A stretch of DNA of 64,000 bases. Source: Geodermatophilaceae bacterium URHB0062. Its GTDB lineage: Bacteria > Actinomycetota > Actinomycetes > Mycobacteriales > Geodermatophilaceae. The stretch lies in assembly GCA_000620185.1 (NCBI GenBank), contig JHVO01000011.1:168302-232301 (forward strand). The letters run 5' to 3'. This document shows, in pieces, positions 1-8,195 of this stretch. The position numbers were made by a program, and so were the translations under genes. The notes beneath the pieces are model-generated. The model was not told the origin of the DNA. It did no database searches and saw nothing but the letters and a program-made list of their open reading frames with translations. The stretch's first letter is position 1; the number at the start of each line of letters is the position of its first letter.

Positions 1-954
1 GTCCGCTACGTAGGCCCCTCCGGTCGCCCCGCCGTCGGAGTGGAGTCCGACGGCCGGGTCCGGCCACTTCCGCGGACCAGCGCCCTGGGGGAACTGCTGC
101 GGTCCTCCCTGGCCGACATCCGGGCCGCCTGCGAGGAGGCGCTGCAGGACCCGGGGACCGACGCGCGCGAGGTCCGCCTCCTGCCGCCGGTCGACTCGCG
201 CATGGAGGTCTGGGCCGCCGGCGTGACCTACCACCGATCGCGGGAGGCGCGGGTCGAGGAGAGCGACAAGGCGGCCGACGTCTACGAGCTGGTGTACGAC
301 GCCGAGCGGCCCGAGCTGTTCTTCAAGTCCGTGGCCTGGCGCGTGACCGGGCACGGTGAGCAGATCTCCGTGCGCCGGGACTCCGAGATCAACGTGCCCG
401 AGCCGGAGCTCGCGCTGGTGCTCACCACCGCGGGCGAGGTCGTCGGCTACACCATCTGCAACGACGTGAGCTCGCGCAGCATCGAGGGTGAGAACCCCCT
501 CTACCTGCCGCAGGCGAAGGTCTATCTCGGCGGCTGCGCCGTCGGCCCGGGCATCCGGCCGGCCTGGGAACTCGCCGATCCCCGCGCACTCGGCATGCGG
601 ATGGAGATCCGGCGCGAAGACGACGTCGTGTGGGAGGGCAGCGCCAGTACCGCGGAGCTCCGACGTGGCCTGGAGGAACTGGTGGAGTTCCTGTTCCGTG
701 AGGAGTCCTTCCCCGACGGGGCCGTCCTGTCGACGGGCACCAGCCTCGTTCCCGATCTGCCGACCACCCTGCTGCCCGGTGACCGCGTGACCATCGGCAT
801 CGACGGCATCGGCACGCTCACCAGCGAGGTCCGCCGGGGCAAGGCCGAGATGGCCTGGCTGGCCGACGCCGCCGACCGGCCGGACCGTCGGCCGCCCTCG
901 TCCGAGGGCACCGCCGGCGACGAGCGCGTTGTCGACAGCGCCGTCTCCCACTGA
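1..954 (+). CDS. FAH-family protein, probable 2-keto-3-deoxy-pentonate dehydratase (5' partial)
   Basis: The reading frame is open from base 1, so the true start lies upstream; the GTG at 40 is only an internal candidate. About 317 residues are visible. The FAH fold is shown by the acidic metal ligands in EPELALVL, NDVSSRSIEGENPLYLPQAK (Asp and Lys) and the C-terminal LLPGDRVTIGIDGIG. The SRSIEGENPLYLPQAK block is typical of the subgroup that contains 2-keto-3-deoxy-D-arabinonate dehydratase rather than fumarylacetoacetase (family knowledge). It lies 33 nt before a 2-oxoglutarate semialdehyde dehydrogenase, the next enzyme in Weimberg-type pentose or uronate oxidation, which supports dehydratase activity. 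The exact sugar acid cannot be read from the sequence. Confidence 0.8.
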   Translation, partial: VRYVGPSGRPAVGVESDGRVRPLPRTSALGELLRSSLADIRAACEEALQDPGTDAREVRLLPPVDSRMEVWAAGVTYHRSREARVEESDKAADVYELVYDAERPELFFKSVAWRVTGHGEQISVRRDSEINVPEPELALVLTTAGEVVGYTICNDVSSRSIEGENPLYLPQAKVYLGGCAVGPGIRPAWELADPRALGMRMEIRREDDVVWEGSASTAELRRGLEELVEFLFREESFPDGAVLSTGTSLVPDLPTTLLPGDRVTIGIDGIGTLTSEVRRGKAEMAWLADAADRPDRRPPSSEGTAGDERVVDSAVSH

Positions 955-987
955 CGTCCGCCGACCGGAGAGAATCAGGAGTTGGTT

Positions 988-2526
988 GTGAACCACGTGT
1001 GGAGTGTCGATCCGCGCACCGGTGGACCGGTGGAGGTCGTCGCTCGCGAGACGGCCCCGGACGAGGTAGCCGAGCTCTGTGACCGGGCACTGGAGGCGGC
1101 TCCGCTGCTGGAGGCCATGGGACGGCAGGGCCGTGCGGGGCTGCTGCAGTGCCTCGCCGACGCGCTGGAGCGGCGTCGAGAGGACATCGTGGCGCTGGCC
1201 GACCGGGAGACCGCGCTCGGGACGGTTCGGCTGGACGGTGAACTCACCCGCACCGGCTATCAGCTCCGGCTGTTCGCCGAGGTGCTGGACGAGGGCAGCT
1301 ACCTCGAGGCGGCGATCGACCACGCCGGCGCCACGCCCATGGGACCCCGGCCCGATCTGCGGCGCATGCTCGTGCCCATCGGCCCCGTGGCCGTCTTCGG
1401 AGCGAGCAACTTCCCCCTGGCGTTCTCCGTCCCCGGGGGTGACACCGCCGCGGCACTGGCGGCGGGCTGCCCGGTGGTCGTGAAGGCCCACCACTCCCAC
1501 CCCGGCACGTCCCAGCTCGTCTTCGAGGTGCTCGTCGATGCGGCGCGGGCCGCCGGCGCGCCGGAAGGGACGCTCTCCCTCGTGCACGGTCTCGAGGCCG
1601 GCGCCGCCCTGGTGGCGCACCCCGCCATCCGGGCCGTCGGGTTCACCGGCTCGCTCTCCGGCGGCAAGGCCCTTGTGGACATCATCGAGCGGCGCCCGGA
1701 TCCGATCCCGTTCTTCGGTGAGCTCAGCAGCCTGAACCCGCTGGTGGTCACGCCGCGGGCCGCCGAGGAACGCGCCGCCGAGATCGCGGAGGGCATCGTC
1801 GGCTCGTTCACGATGGGCGCCGGGCAGTTCTGCACCAAGCCGGGCCTCGTCCTGGTTCCCGGCGGTCGCTCCGGCGATGCGCTCCTGGGGGAGATGGCCG
1901 CCAGGGTCCGCGACCTCGACGCCCAGTGGCTGCTGAACGAAGGGATCGCCGCGTCCTACGCGCGCGGAACCGAGCGCCTGATCACCACGCCGGGCGTGGA
2001 CGTCCTCGCGCGGGGACGCGCCGCTGACAAAGCCGGTTTCCAGGCGGTTCCCCTGCTGCTCGCAACCTCGGCCGCCGGGCTGCCCGAGGAGGTCATGGAG
2101 GAGTGCTTCGGCCCGGTCACGGTGGTCGCCCGGTACGCCGACGAGGCTCAGTTGCTCGCCGCGCTGCGCAGGACGCCGTCCTCGCTGACGGCCACCGTGC
2201 TGCGCGGGGACGGCGAGACCGAGCTGCCCGCCCGAGTCGCCCGGCTGTGCCGGCAGCGGGCCGGACGCTTCCTCTTCGATGGGTATCCCACCGGTGTCGC
2301 GGTCAGCTGGGCCCAGCACCACGGCGGGCCGTGGCCGTCCACGAACTCGCAGCACACCTCCGTCGGCACGACGGCCATCCGCCGGTTCCTCCGCCCGGTG
2401 ACGTGGCAGAACGCCCCGGGGGAACTGCTGCCGGACGAGTTGCGTGACGACTTCCTCGGCGTTCCCCGGCGAGTCGACGGCACCCTCCGGCTGGCGCAGG
2501 AGCGGCCGGCGGCCGCCACGGCCTGA
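988..2526 (+). CDS. Aldehyde dehydrogenase, 2-oxoglutarate semialdehyde dehydrogenase type (NADP+)
   Basis: Predicted to oxidise alpha-ketoglutaric semialdehyde to 2-oxoglutarate. From the GTG at 988 the protein is 512 aa; AGGA at 977-980 sits 7 nt before this GTG, whereas the in-frame TTG at 982 is too close to it. The catalytic Asn lies in GASNFPLAFSVPGGD (residue 141), Glu in FFGELSSLNP (245) and the nucleophile Cys in GAGQFCTKPG (282). The GGDTAAALAAGCPVVVKAHH block is typical of the ketoglutarate-semialdehyde branch. Together with the FAH protein it would form the last two steps of an oxidative pentose or hexarate route that ends in the TCA cycle. Confidence 0.85.
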   Translation: MNHVWSVDPRTGGPVEVVARETAPDEVAELCDRALEAAPLLEAMGRQGRAGLLQCLADALERRREDIVALADRETALGTVRLDGELTRTGYQLRLFAEVLDEGSYLEAAIDHAGATPMGPRPDLRRMLVPIGPVAVFGASNFPLAFSVPGGDTAAALAAGCPVVVKAHHSHPGTSQLVFEVLVDAARAAGAPEGTLSLVHGLEAGAALVAHPAIRAVGFTGSLSGGKALVDIIERRPDPIPFFGELSSLNPLVVTPRAAEERAAEIAEGIVGSFTMGAGQFCTKPGLVLVPGGRSGDALLGEMAARVRDLDAQWLLNEGIAASYARGTERLITTPGVDVLARGRAADKAGFQAVPLLLATSAAGLPEEVMEECFGPVTVVARYADEAQLLAALRRTPSSLTATVLRGDGETELPARVARLCRQRAGRFLFDGYPTGVAVSWAQHHGGPWPSTNSQHTSVGTTAIRRFLRPVTWQNAPGELLPDELRDDFLGVPRRVDGTLRLAQERPAAATA

Positions 2527-2540
2527 ACCGGGGAACTGAC

Positions 2541-4106
2541 GTGGACACGACCATGGCGGCGCTCGTCGGCCGCATGTACGAGCGGTACCCGCGGGCGGTC
2601 GCCGTGGCCGGTGCGGCGCCCTCGGTCAGCTTCGCCAACCTGCGCGAGCGGGTGTACCGGGTCGGCGACGGGCTCGTCGGGCTGGGCGCTGAGCCGGGCG
2701 ACCGGGTGGTGCTGTGGCTGGAGAACAGGCAGGAGTTCCTGGAGGTCGAGCAGGCGACGTTCCTGTGCGGCCTCGTGCGCACGGCGCTGAGCCCGAAGCT
2801 GCACGTCGATGACGTCCTCCGGATCCTGGACGACTGCACCCCTCGGGTCGTCGTCACCGATGCGGCCCGTGCCCAGCAGTTGATCGGCCGCCGGCCGGGT
2901 CCGGGGGCGGAGATCGTGGTCGTGGGCGAGCGGTGGTCGCCCGCATGTCATGCCTACGAGCACCTGGTCGAGTCTGCGGCAGCCGTTCCGCCGTCCGTCC
3001 CGGCTCCGCAGCCGTCGGACCTGGCCGCGCTGCTGTACACCTCCGGGACGACGGGCACGCCCAAGGCGGCGATGCTGACCCACGCCAACTGGGTCGCCAT
3101 GGTCTCGGGTCTCATGGCGGAGTTGCCGGTGGTCGACTCCACCGACGTCGTCCTGCACGCCGGGCCGATGGCCCACCTGAGCGGCTCCATCGGCACGGCC
3201 TGCTACGTCCGAGGCGCCGCGACCGCCATGCTGCGGTCGTTCGACGCGGCCACGACGCTGCGGACGGTGGAGGACCTCGGCGTCACCGTCCTCCCGCTGG
3301 TGCCCACGATGCTCCGGGCGCTCACGGCCGAGGCGGAAACGGGGCGTTACGACCTGTCCAGCCTGCGCGCCCTTCCCTACGGTGGATCGGCGATCTCCGC
3401 CGGGGCCGCGCAGGAGGCGCACACCCGGTTCGGTGAGGTGCTGGTCCAGGTGTACGGGCTGAGCGAGGCGCTGGTGCCCCTGGTGACGCTGTCTGCGGCG
3501 GCGCATCGGACCGGTCCGGGCTCGCCACCACCGCGACTGGGCTCCGCCGGTCGGCCGACGCCGTTCGTGGAACTCCGGCTGGTCTCGGAGGCGGGCGCCG
3601 AGGTGCCGGACGGCGAGCGCGGCGAGGTCCAGGTGCGCGGCGGCACCGTGATGGCGGGCTACTGGCGACGGCCGGAACAGACCGCGGAGGTCCTCGACCC
3701 GGACGGCTGGCTGGCCACCGGCGACATCGGATACCGGGACGACGAGGGCTACCTCCACATCGTCGACCGCAAGGGCGACGCGATCATCTCCGGCGGCATC
3801 AACGTGTACCCCGCGGAGGTGGAGCGGGTCATCGCGACCCTGCCGGAAGTCGACGAGGTGGTGGTGGTGGGCGCACCCCACGAGAAGTGGGGTGAGACCG
3901 TCACGGCCGTGATCGCCCTCAAACCGGGTCGGACGCTGGCCGCCGAGCGCGTGGTCGACGTCTGCCGGCAGCACCTGGCGCCCTACAAGAAACCGACGGC
4001 GGTCCACTTCGTCGAGGCGCTGCCCCAGACCAGCAACGGCAAGCTGTGGCGCCGGCAGGTCCGGGACGGCTTCTGGACGGGACGGGACCGCAGGGTCGGA
4101 GGCTGA
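2541..4106 (+). CDS. Class I adenylate-forming acyl-CoA synthetase
   Basis: A 521-aa AMP-binding enzyme that would activate a carboxylic acid as an acyl-adenylate and transfer it to CoA. The P-loop YTSGTTGTPKAAMLTH, the A5 motif VYGLSEA, the A7 motif GWLATGDIGYRDDEGYLHIVDRKGD (split over about residues 392-415) and the C-terminal catalytic Lys in SNGKLWRR are all present. The GTG start at 2541 lies 14 nt after the aldehyde dehydrogenase stop, so the three genes probably form one operon. The substrate is unknown; the FadD/long-chain-like look does not fit a pure sugar-acid operon, so a lactone- or aromatic-derived acid is also possible. Confidence 0.85.
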   Translation: MDTTMAALVGRMYERYPRAVAVAGAAPSVSFANLRERVYRVGDGLVGLGAEPGDRVVLWLENRQEFLEVEQATFLCGLVRTALSPKLHVDDVLRILDDCTPRVVVTDAARAQQLIGRRPGPGAEIVVVGERWSPACHAYEHLVESAAAVPPSVPAPQPSDLAALLYTSGTTGTPKAAMLTHANWVAMVSGLMAELPVVDSTDVVLHAGPMAHLSGSIGTACYVRGAATAMLRSFDAATTLRTVEDLGVTVLPLVPTMLRALTAEAETGRYDLSSLRALPYGGSAISAGAAQEAHTRFGEVLVQVYGLSEALVPLVTLSAAAHRTGPGSPPPRLGSAGRPTPFVELRLVSEAGAEVPDGERGEVQVRGGTVMAGYWRRPEQTAEVLDPDGWLATGDIGYRDDEGYLHIVDRKGDAIISGGINVYPAEVERVIATLPEVDEVVVVGAPHEKWGETVTAVIALKPGRTLAAERVVDVCRQHLAPYKKPTAVHFVEALPQTSNGKLWRRQVRDGFWTGRDRRVGG

Positions 4107-4117
4107 GCCGCGGTCCC

Positions 4118-4139
4118 GGCCGCCACTCACCTGGCGGCC
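4118..4139. terminator. Hairpin between convergent genes, overlapping the GDPD stop codon
   Basis: GGCCGCCA (4118-4125), a 6-nt loop and TGGCGGCC (4132-4139) form a perfect 8-bp stem. It lies between the convergent acyl-CoA synthetase and glycerophosphodiesterase genes and includes the stop codon of the latter. There is no T-run, as is usual in high-GC actinobacteria, so termination is inferred from position. Confidence 0.45.
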
Positions 4140-4894
4140 CGGGCGAGGGTTTTCACGTGCCGCGGCAGGTCGTCGACGACCATCGCGTCCACGCCCGCGG
4201 CCTGCAGCACGCGTGCCCGGCGGGGGGACGGGCACCACACCATGAGCTGGCGGTCCGCCCCGTGCACCGCGGTCAGGATCGTCTCCAGCGGCGGCACGGC
4301 GAACCCGGTCAGCACGCCGGGGACGAGGGAGCCGACGTGGACGGCGAGGACCTGCACGTCGAGGTGAGCCGCGGCCGCCACCGCGAACCCCACCGGGAAC
4401 CGGTCCCAGGTCAGCAGGCCGAGGGCCAATCCGGGCAACGCGCTCCGCATGTGCAGCAACGCCGCTGGGTCGAAGGACTGCGCGAGCGCGGGGCGGTCGC
4501 CCAGGGTGCGTGCACAGGTGCGGGCCAGCAGCGCGGCGGTCGTCGTCGCGGAGGAACGGCCGGCGTCGGCCAGTGACGACTTGACGTCGAACACCACGCC
4601 GGCGGACGGGGGGAGCGCCTCGAGCAGTTCCTCGAGTCGCACGATCCCCAGCTCCCGTGCCGCTGCGCTGGTGATGTCGGACAGGAACACCCCGTCAGGG
4701 AGCGCGGCGTCGTGACAGACGAAGAGGCCGTCGTCGGACGTCCGCCGGACATCGGCCTCGACCCAGTCGATGCCGCCCGTCAGCGCGGCGAGGAACGAGT
4801 GCACGGTGTTCTCGCGGTAGCCGTCCACCACCCCGGCCCCCATTCCGCGGTGCCCCACCAGGGTGGGCTGTTCGGTGAAGACGGGCCAGGCCAC
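4127..4894 (-). CDS. Glycerophosphodiester phosphodiesterase family protein
   Basis: A 255-aa cytoplasmic TIM-barrel enzyme expected to split glycerophosphodiesters into glycerol-3-phosphate and an alcohol. Catalytic and metal residues are visible: HRG (15-17), ENT (28-30), WVEADVR with Glu46 and Asp48, and CHDAAL with His61. The GTG at 4894 is chosen because GAGAAGG lies 7 nt upstream of it; longer in-frame extensions have no homologous look. No signal peptide is seen, so it would act on intracellular glycerophosphodiesters. It is transcribed divergently from the ArsR gene across a 223-nt spacer. Confidence 0.85.
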   Translation of the reverse strand: MAWPVFTEQPTLVGHRGMGAGVVDGYRENTVHSFLAALTGGIDWVEADVRRTSDDGLFVCHDAALPDGVFLSDITSAAARELGIVRLEELLEALPPSAGVVFDVKSSLADAGRSSATTTAALLARTCARTLGDRPALAQSFDPAALLHMRSALPGLALGLLTWDRFPVGFAVAAAAHLDVQVLAVHVGSLVPGVLTGFAVPPLETILTAVHGADRQLMVWCPSPRRARVLQAAGVDAMVVDDLPRHVKTLARAAR

Positions 4895-5081
4895 GTCAGG
4901 ACCTTCTCTCGGTCGTGTCAGGTCGCTCCACGGCGCCGTGTCTGCGCGGCGAGCCCCTCGTGCGGACATGCGCGACGTGACGACTGCGACATGCCCACAC
5001 GGCGGCCGAACCAAGCGCCGTCGATCCGCCGGGCAACCGCTGCGGCACTGACCAGGTTCATGGGTCCCGGCCACGAGGGAA

Positions 5082-5111
5082 TTGACATGTGACCATCTGG
5101 TCACCTATCTT
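5082..5111 (+). promoter_or_regulatory. Promoter of the ArsR-SRPBCC operon, probably leaderless
   Basis: TTGACA (5082-5087) and TATCTT (5106-5111) are separated by 18 bp. The expected transcription start, about 7 nt after the -10, falls on the GTG start codon at 5118, and no Shine-Dalgarno sequence precedes that codon. This geometry suggests a leaderless mRNA, which is common in actinobacteria. Confidence 0.65.
5089..5104. promoter_or_regulatory. Probable ArsR operator (7-bp inverted repeat)
   Basis: GTGACCA-TC-TGGTCAC is a perfect 7-bp inverted repeat with a 2-nt centre. It fills most of the spacer between the -35 and -10 hexamers, so bound repressor would block RNA polymerase. Autoregulation by the adjacent ArsR protein is the natural inference. 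Confidence 0.65.
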
Positions 5112-5117
5112 GCCGAT

Positions 5118-5438
5118 GTGACGGACGACGACCGCGTGTTCAAGGCGCTCGCCGACCCGACGCGCCGGTTCCTGCTCGACCTGCTCTTCGCCCGCGAGGG
5201 CCAGACGCTCACCGAGCTCGAGTCGGCGGTGGAGATGACGCGCTACGGCGTGATGAAGCACCTGAAGGTGCTGGAGGAGGCCGACCTGGTCGTCACCCGA
5301 CGCTCGGGCCGGGAGAAGTTGCACTTCCTCAACGCGGTGCCGATCCGCGAGGTGCACGACCGGTGGATCGACAAGTACACGGAGCGCCACGTCGCGGCGC
5401 TCATGGACCTCAAGCACGAACTGGAGAGCGAGTCATGA
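5118..5438 (+). CDS. ArsR-family winged-helix transcriptional regulator
   Basis: 106 aa from the GTG at 5118. It has the family signature DDDRVFKALADPTRRFLLDLL near the N-terminus and a recognition helix region in LTELESAVEMTRYGVMKHL, followed by the wing VTRRSGREKLHFL. No ArsR-type Cys metal site is visible, so it belongs to the non-metal subgroup that usually controls a neighbouring SRPBCC (AHSA1) protein. An earlier in-frame ATG at 5088 overlaps the promoter and operator and is rejected. Its stop overlaps the ATG of the SRPBCC gene by 4 nt, so the two are translationally coupled. Confidence 0.85.
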   Translation: MTDDDRVFKALADPTRRFLLDLLFAREGQTLTELESAVEMTRYGVMKHLKVLEEADLVVTRRSGREKLHFLNAVPIREVHDRWIDKYTERHVAALMDLKHELESES

Positions 5439-5980
5439 CGAGCACCGAGACCGCCGGCACCGAGCAGGCGACGGCGACGACGCAGGTCCACCGCGTCTAC
5501 ATCAAGGCCACGCCCGAGCGGATCTGGCAGGCGATCACCGACAAGGACTGGAACGGCCGCTACGGCTACGCGGCCCCCGCGGAGTACGACCTGCGGCCGG
5601 GTGGCACGTATCGGGCGTTCGCGACCCCGGAGATGAAGCAGGCGTCGGCGGCGATGGGCTGGGAGCTGCCCGAGATCATCGTCGACGGCGAGGTCGTCGA
5701 GGTCGACCCGCCCCGCCGGCTCGTGCAGACCTGGCGCATGGCGATGGACCCGACGGCGGCGGCCGAGGGGTTCAGCCGGCTCATCTGGGAGATCGAGGGC
5801 CCCGGTCAGGACGGCGTCTGCCGGCTCACCGTGACGCACGAGCTGGCGGGCATGCCGAGCCTCTACGCCATGACGTCGGGCGACAACGAGTTCGGCGCGA
5901 TGGGCGGTGGCGGCTGGCCGTGGATCCTCAGCGACCTCAAGAGCCTGCTCGAGACGGGCGAGGCCTTCCCCAAGGGCTGA
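5435..5980 (+). CDS. SRPBCC / AHSA1 domain protein
   Basis: A 181-aa START/Bet v1-like protein with a hydrophobic ligand pocket. The AHSA1 pattern is visible in VYIKATPERIWQAITDKDW, the central YDLRPGGTYRAF, DGEVVEVDPPRRLVQTWRM and the C-terminal ILSDLKSLLETG. The start ATG at 5435 overlaps the ArsR stop (ATGA). ArsR/SRPBCC pairs are widespread and mostly uncharacterised; the ligand is unknown. The protein has no signal peptide or membrane segment. Confidence 0.85.
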   Translation: MTSTETAGTEQATATTQVHRVYIKATPERIWQAITDKDWNGRYGYAAPAEYDLRPGGTYRAFATPEMKQASAAMGWELPEIIVDGEVVEVDPPRRLVQTWRMAMDPTAAAEGFSRLIWEIEGPGQDGVCRLTVTHELAGMPSLYAMTSGDNEFGAMGGGGWPWILSDLKSLLETGEAFPKG

Positions 5981-6060
5981 GCCGAGTGCAGCCGTCTGGT
6001 GGTGAGTGCCGTGCTGTGGCGCGGCACCGGCCACCGCACGACGGCACCGAGCGGGACGAC

Positions 6061-6100
6061 GACGGCCCGGGACCCTCCACGCTGAGGATCCCGGGCCGTC
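6061..6100. terminator. Strong hairpin between convergent SRPBCC and fadB-like genes
   Basis: GACGGCCCGGGA (6061-6072) pairs perfectly with TCCCGGGCCGTC (6089-6100) around a 16-nt loop. It is placed between two converging genes, so it probably terminates both. A U-tract is absent. Confidence 0.7.
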
Positions 6101-6113
6101 GGGTCGCGGTGGT

Positions 6114-8195
6114 TCAGGACGGCAGGGAGGCCACGCCCTTCGGCAGGAAGAGCTTCCCCGTGACGGCCTCGGAGACGCCGGTCCGGTCGAGATGGGCGGA
6201 GATGCCGCCCAGCCAGAACGGCCAGCCGGCGCCCAGCAGCATGCACAGGTCGATGTCCTGCACCGCCTGCACGACGCCCTCGTCGAGCATCAGCCGGATC
6301 TCCTCGGCCAGCGCCCGCTCGGCGCGCGACCGCACCTCGTCCTCGGTCAGCGGCGAGTCGCCGTCGTCGATGCCGGCCAGGTCGGGGTCGACCACGCCCG
6401 GCTCGCTGTACACCGACGACTTGCCCAGCTCCACCATCCTCCGCAGGCCCGCGCCGACGGCGAACCGGTCGGGGAACGCCTCGTGCAGACGCTCGGCCAC
6501 GTGCAGCGCCACCGGCGGCCTGACCAGCGTGAGCAGGTCGAACGGCGACATCGGCAGGCCGAGCGGGTCGAGCGCACGGTCGGCCACGGCCACCGGCGTG
6601 CCCTGCTCCACGGCCGACGTGATCTCGCCGAGAAAGCGGGTGAGCAGCCGGTTGACCACGAACGCCGGGGCGTCGGCGACCAGCACGCACGACTTCTTCA
6701 GCTGCTTGCCGACGGCGAAGGCGGTGGCCAGCGTGGCGTCGTCCGTCTGCTCCGCGCGCACCACCTCGATCAGCGGGAGCACCGCCACCGGGTTGAAGAA
6801 GTGCAGGCCGACGACCCGCTCCGGGTGCTCGAGCTTGGCCGCCATGGCGCTGACCGACAGCGCCGAGGTGTTGGTCGCCAGCACGCAGGTCTCGGACACG
6901 ACCGCCTCCACCTCGGCGAACACCTGCTGCTTGACCGACATCTCCTCGAACACGGCCTCGATCACGAGGTCGGCGTCGGCGAAGACGTCCTTGGACCGCG
7001 AGCCGGTGACCAGGCCCTTCAGCCGGTTCAGCGCGTCGCCGGAGAGGCGGCCGCGCTGGGCCAGCTTGTCCAGCTCGCCGTGCACGTATCCCACGCCCTT
7101 GTCGACGCGCGCCTGGTCGACGTCGGTGAGGACGACGGGCACTTCGAGCCGGCGCACGAACAGCAGCGCCAGCTGCGAGGCCATCAGCCCGGCCCCGACG
7201 ACGCCGACCTTCGTGACCTTCCGGGCCAGCGACCGGTCGGGCGCGCCGGCCGGCCGCTTGGCCCGCTTGTTGACCAGGTCGAAGGAGTAGAGGCTCGCCC
7301 GCAGCTCGTCGGTCATGAGCAGCTGGGTCAGCGCGTCGTCCTCGGCCGCGGTGCCCGCCGCGAAGGCGGCGTCGACTCCGGCCCGCGCGAGATCGAGCAG
7401 CTCCACCGCGCGCAGCGCGCCCGGGGAGGCGTTGCGGGTGCGCCCGGCCACGATCGCGCGAGCCCGGCCGATCGCCTCGTCCCACGCGGCGGGATCGATG
7501 TCCGGCCGCGAGACGGTCACCTCGCCGGACAGCACGCCGACCGCCCACTCGATCGACCGCTCCAGGAAGTCGGCGGGCTCGAAGACGGCGTCGGCGATGC
7601 CGAGCTTCGCGGCCTTCGGCGCCGGCGTCATCTTGTTCTGCGCGAGCGCGTTCTCGACGATGACGGTGACCGCCGGGTCGATGCCGATCAGGTTCGGCAG
7701 CAGCTGCGTGCCGCCCCAGCCGGGCACCAGGCCGAGGAAGACCTCGGGGAAGGCGACCATCGCGGTGCCGCTGATCGTCCGGTAGTGGCAGTGCAGCGCC
7801 AGCTCCAGGCCGCCGCCGAGGGCGATGCCGTTGACGAAGGCGAAGGTCGGGATCGAGGAGTCCTTGACCCGGCGGAACACCCGGTGTCCCGTCTCGGCGA
7901 TCTCCCGGGCGGCCGCGGCATCGGTCACCGACGGCACGCCGGAGAGGTCGGCGCCGACGGCGAAGACGAACGGCTTGCCGGTCACGCCGATCGCCATGGG
8001 GGCGGGGGAGTGGGCGGCGATCTCGTCGAGCGCCGCGTCGAGCGAGGCGAGCCCGCCTGGCCCGAAGGTGGACGGCCGGGTGTGGTCGTGGCCGTTGTCC
8101 AGGGTGACCAGCGCCAGCTCGCCGGCCAGACCCGGCGCCCGGAGGTACCGCACCTTGGCGGCGGTGACGACCTCGTTCTCGAAGACAGCAGTCAT
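6114..8195 (-). CDS. FadB-like trifunctional-type enoyl-CoA hydratase / 3-hydroxyacyl-CoA dehydrogenase
   Basis: A 693-aa two-part beta-oxidation enzyme. The N-terminal half (about 1-300) is a crotonase fold with AVGADLSGVP, NGIALGGGLELALHCHYR and EVFLGLVPGWGGTQLLPN. The C-terminal half (about 310-690) is a 3-hydroxyacyl-CoA dehydrogenase with the NAD motif GVVGAGLMASQLALL and GLHFFNPVAVLPLIEVV, where the catalytic His sits. The ATG at 8195 overlaps the thiolase stop by one base, so the two genes are coupled and give hydration, oxidation and thiolysis of acyl-CoA. The length fits the actinobacterial FadB family of about 700 aa. Confidence 0.9.
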   Translation of the reverse strand: MTAVFENEVVTAAKVRYLRAPGLAGELALVTLDNGHDHTRPSTFGPGGLASLDAALDEIAAHSPAPMAIGVTGKPFVFAVGADLSGVPSVTDAAAAREIAETGHRVFRRVKDSSIPTFAFVNGIALGGGLELALHCHYRTISGTAMVAFPEVFLGLVPGWGGTQLLPNLIGIDPAVTVIVENALAQNKMTPAPKAAKLGIADAVFEPADFLERSIEWAVGVLSGEVTVSRPDIDPAAWDEAIGRARAIVAGRTRNASPGALRAVELLDLARAGVDAAFAAGTAAEDDALTQLLMTDELRASLYSFDLVNKRAKRPAGAPDRSLARKVTKVGVVGAGLMASQLALLFVRRLEVPVVLTDVDQARVDKGVGYVHGELDKLAQRGRLSGDALNRLKGLVTGSRSKDVFADADLVIEAVFEEMSVKQQVFAEVEAVVSETCVLATNTSALSVSAMAAKLEHPERVVGLHFFNPVAVLPLIEVVRAEQTDDATLATAFAVGKQLKKSCVLVADAPAFVVNRLLTRFLGEITSAVEQGTPVAVADRALDPLGLPMSPFDLLTLVRPPVALHVAERLHEAFPDRFAVGAGLRRMVELGKSSVYSEPGVVDPDLAGIDDGDSPLTEDEVRSRAERALAEEIRLMLDEGVVQAVQDIDLCMLLGAGWPFWLGGISAHLDRTGVSEAVTGKLFLPKGVASLPS

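Noticed and set aside
2148..4238. A 696-codon minus-strand frame over the acyl-CoA synthetase
   Set aside because: Shadow of the real plus-strand gene, with no domain, signal or ribosome site.
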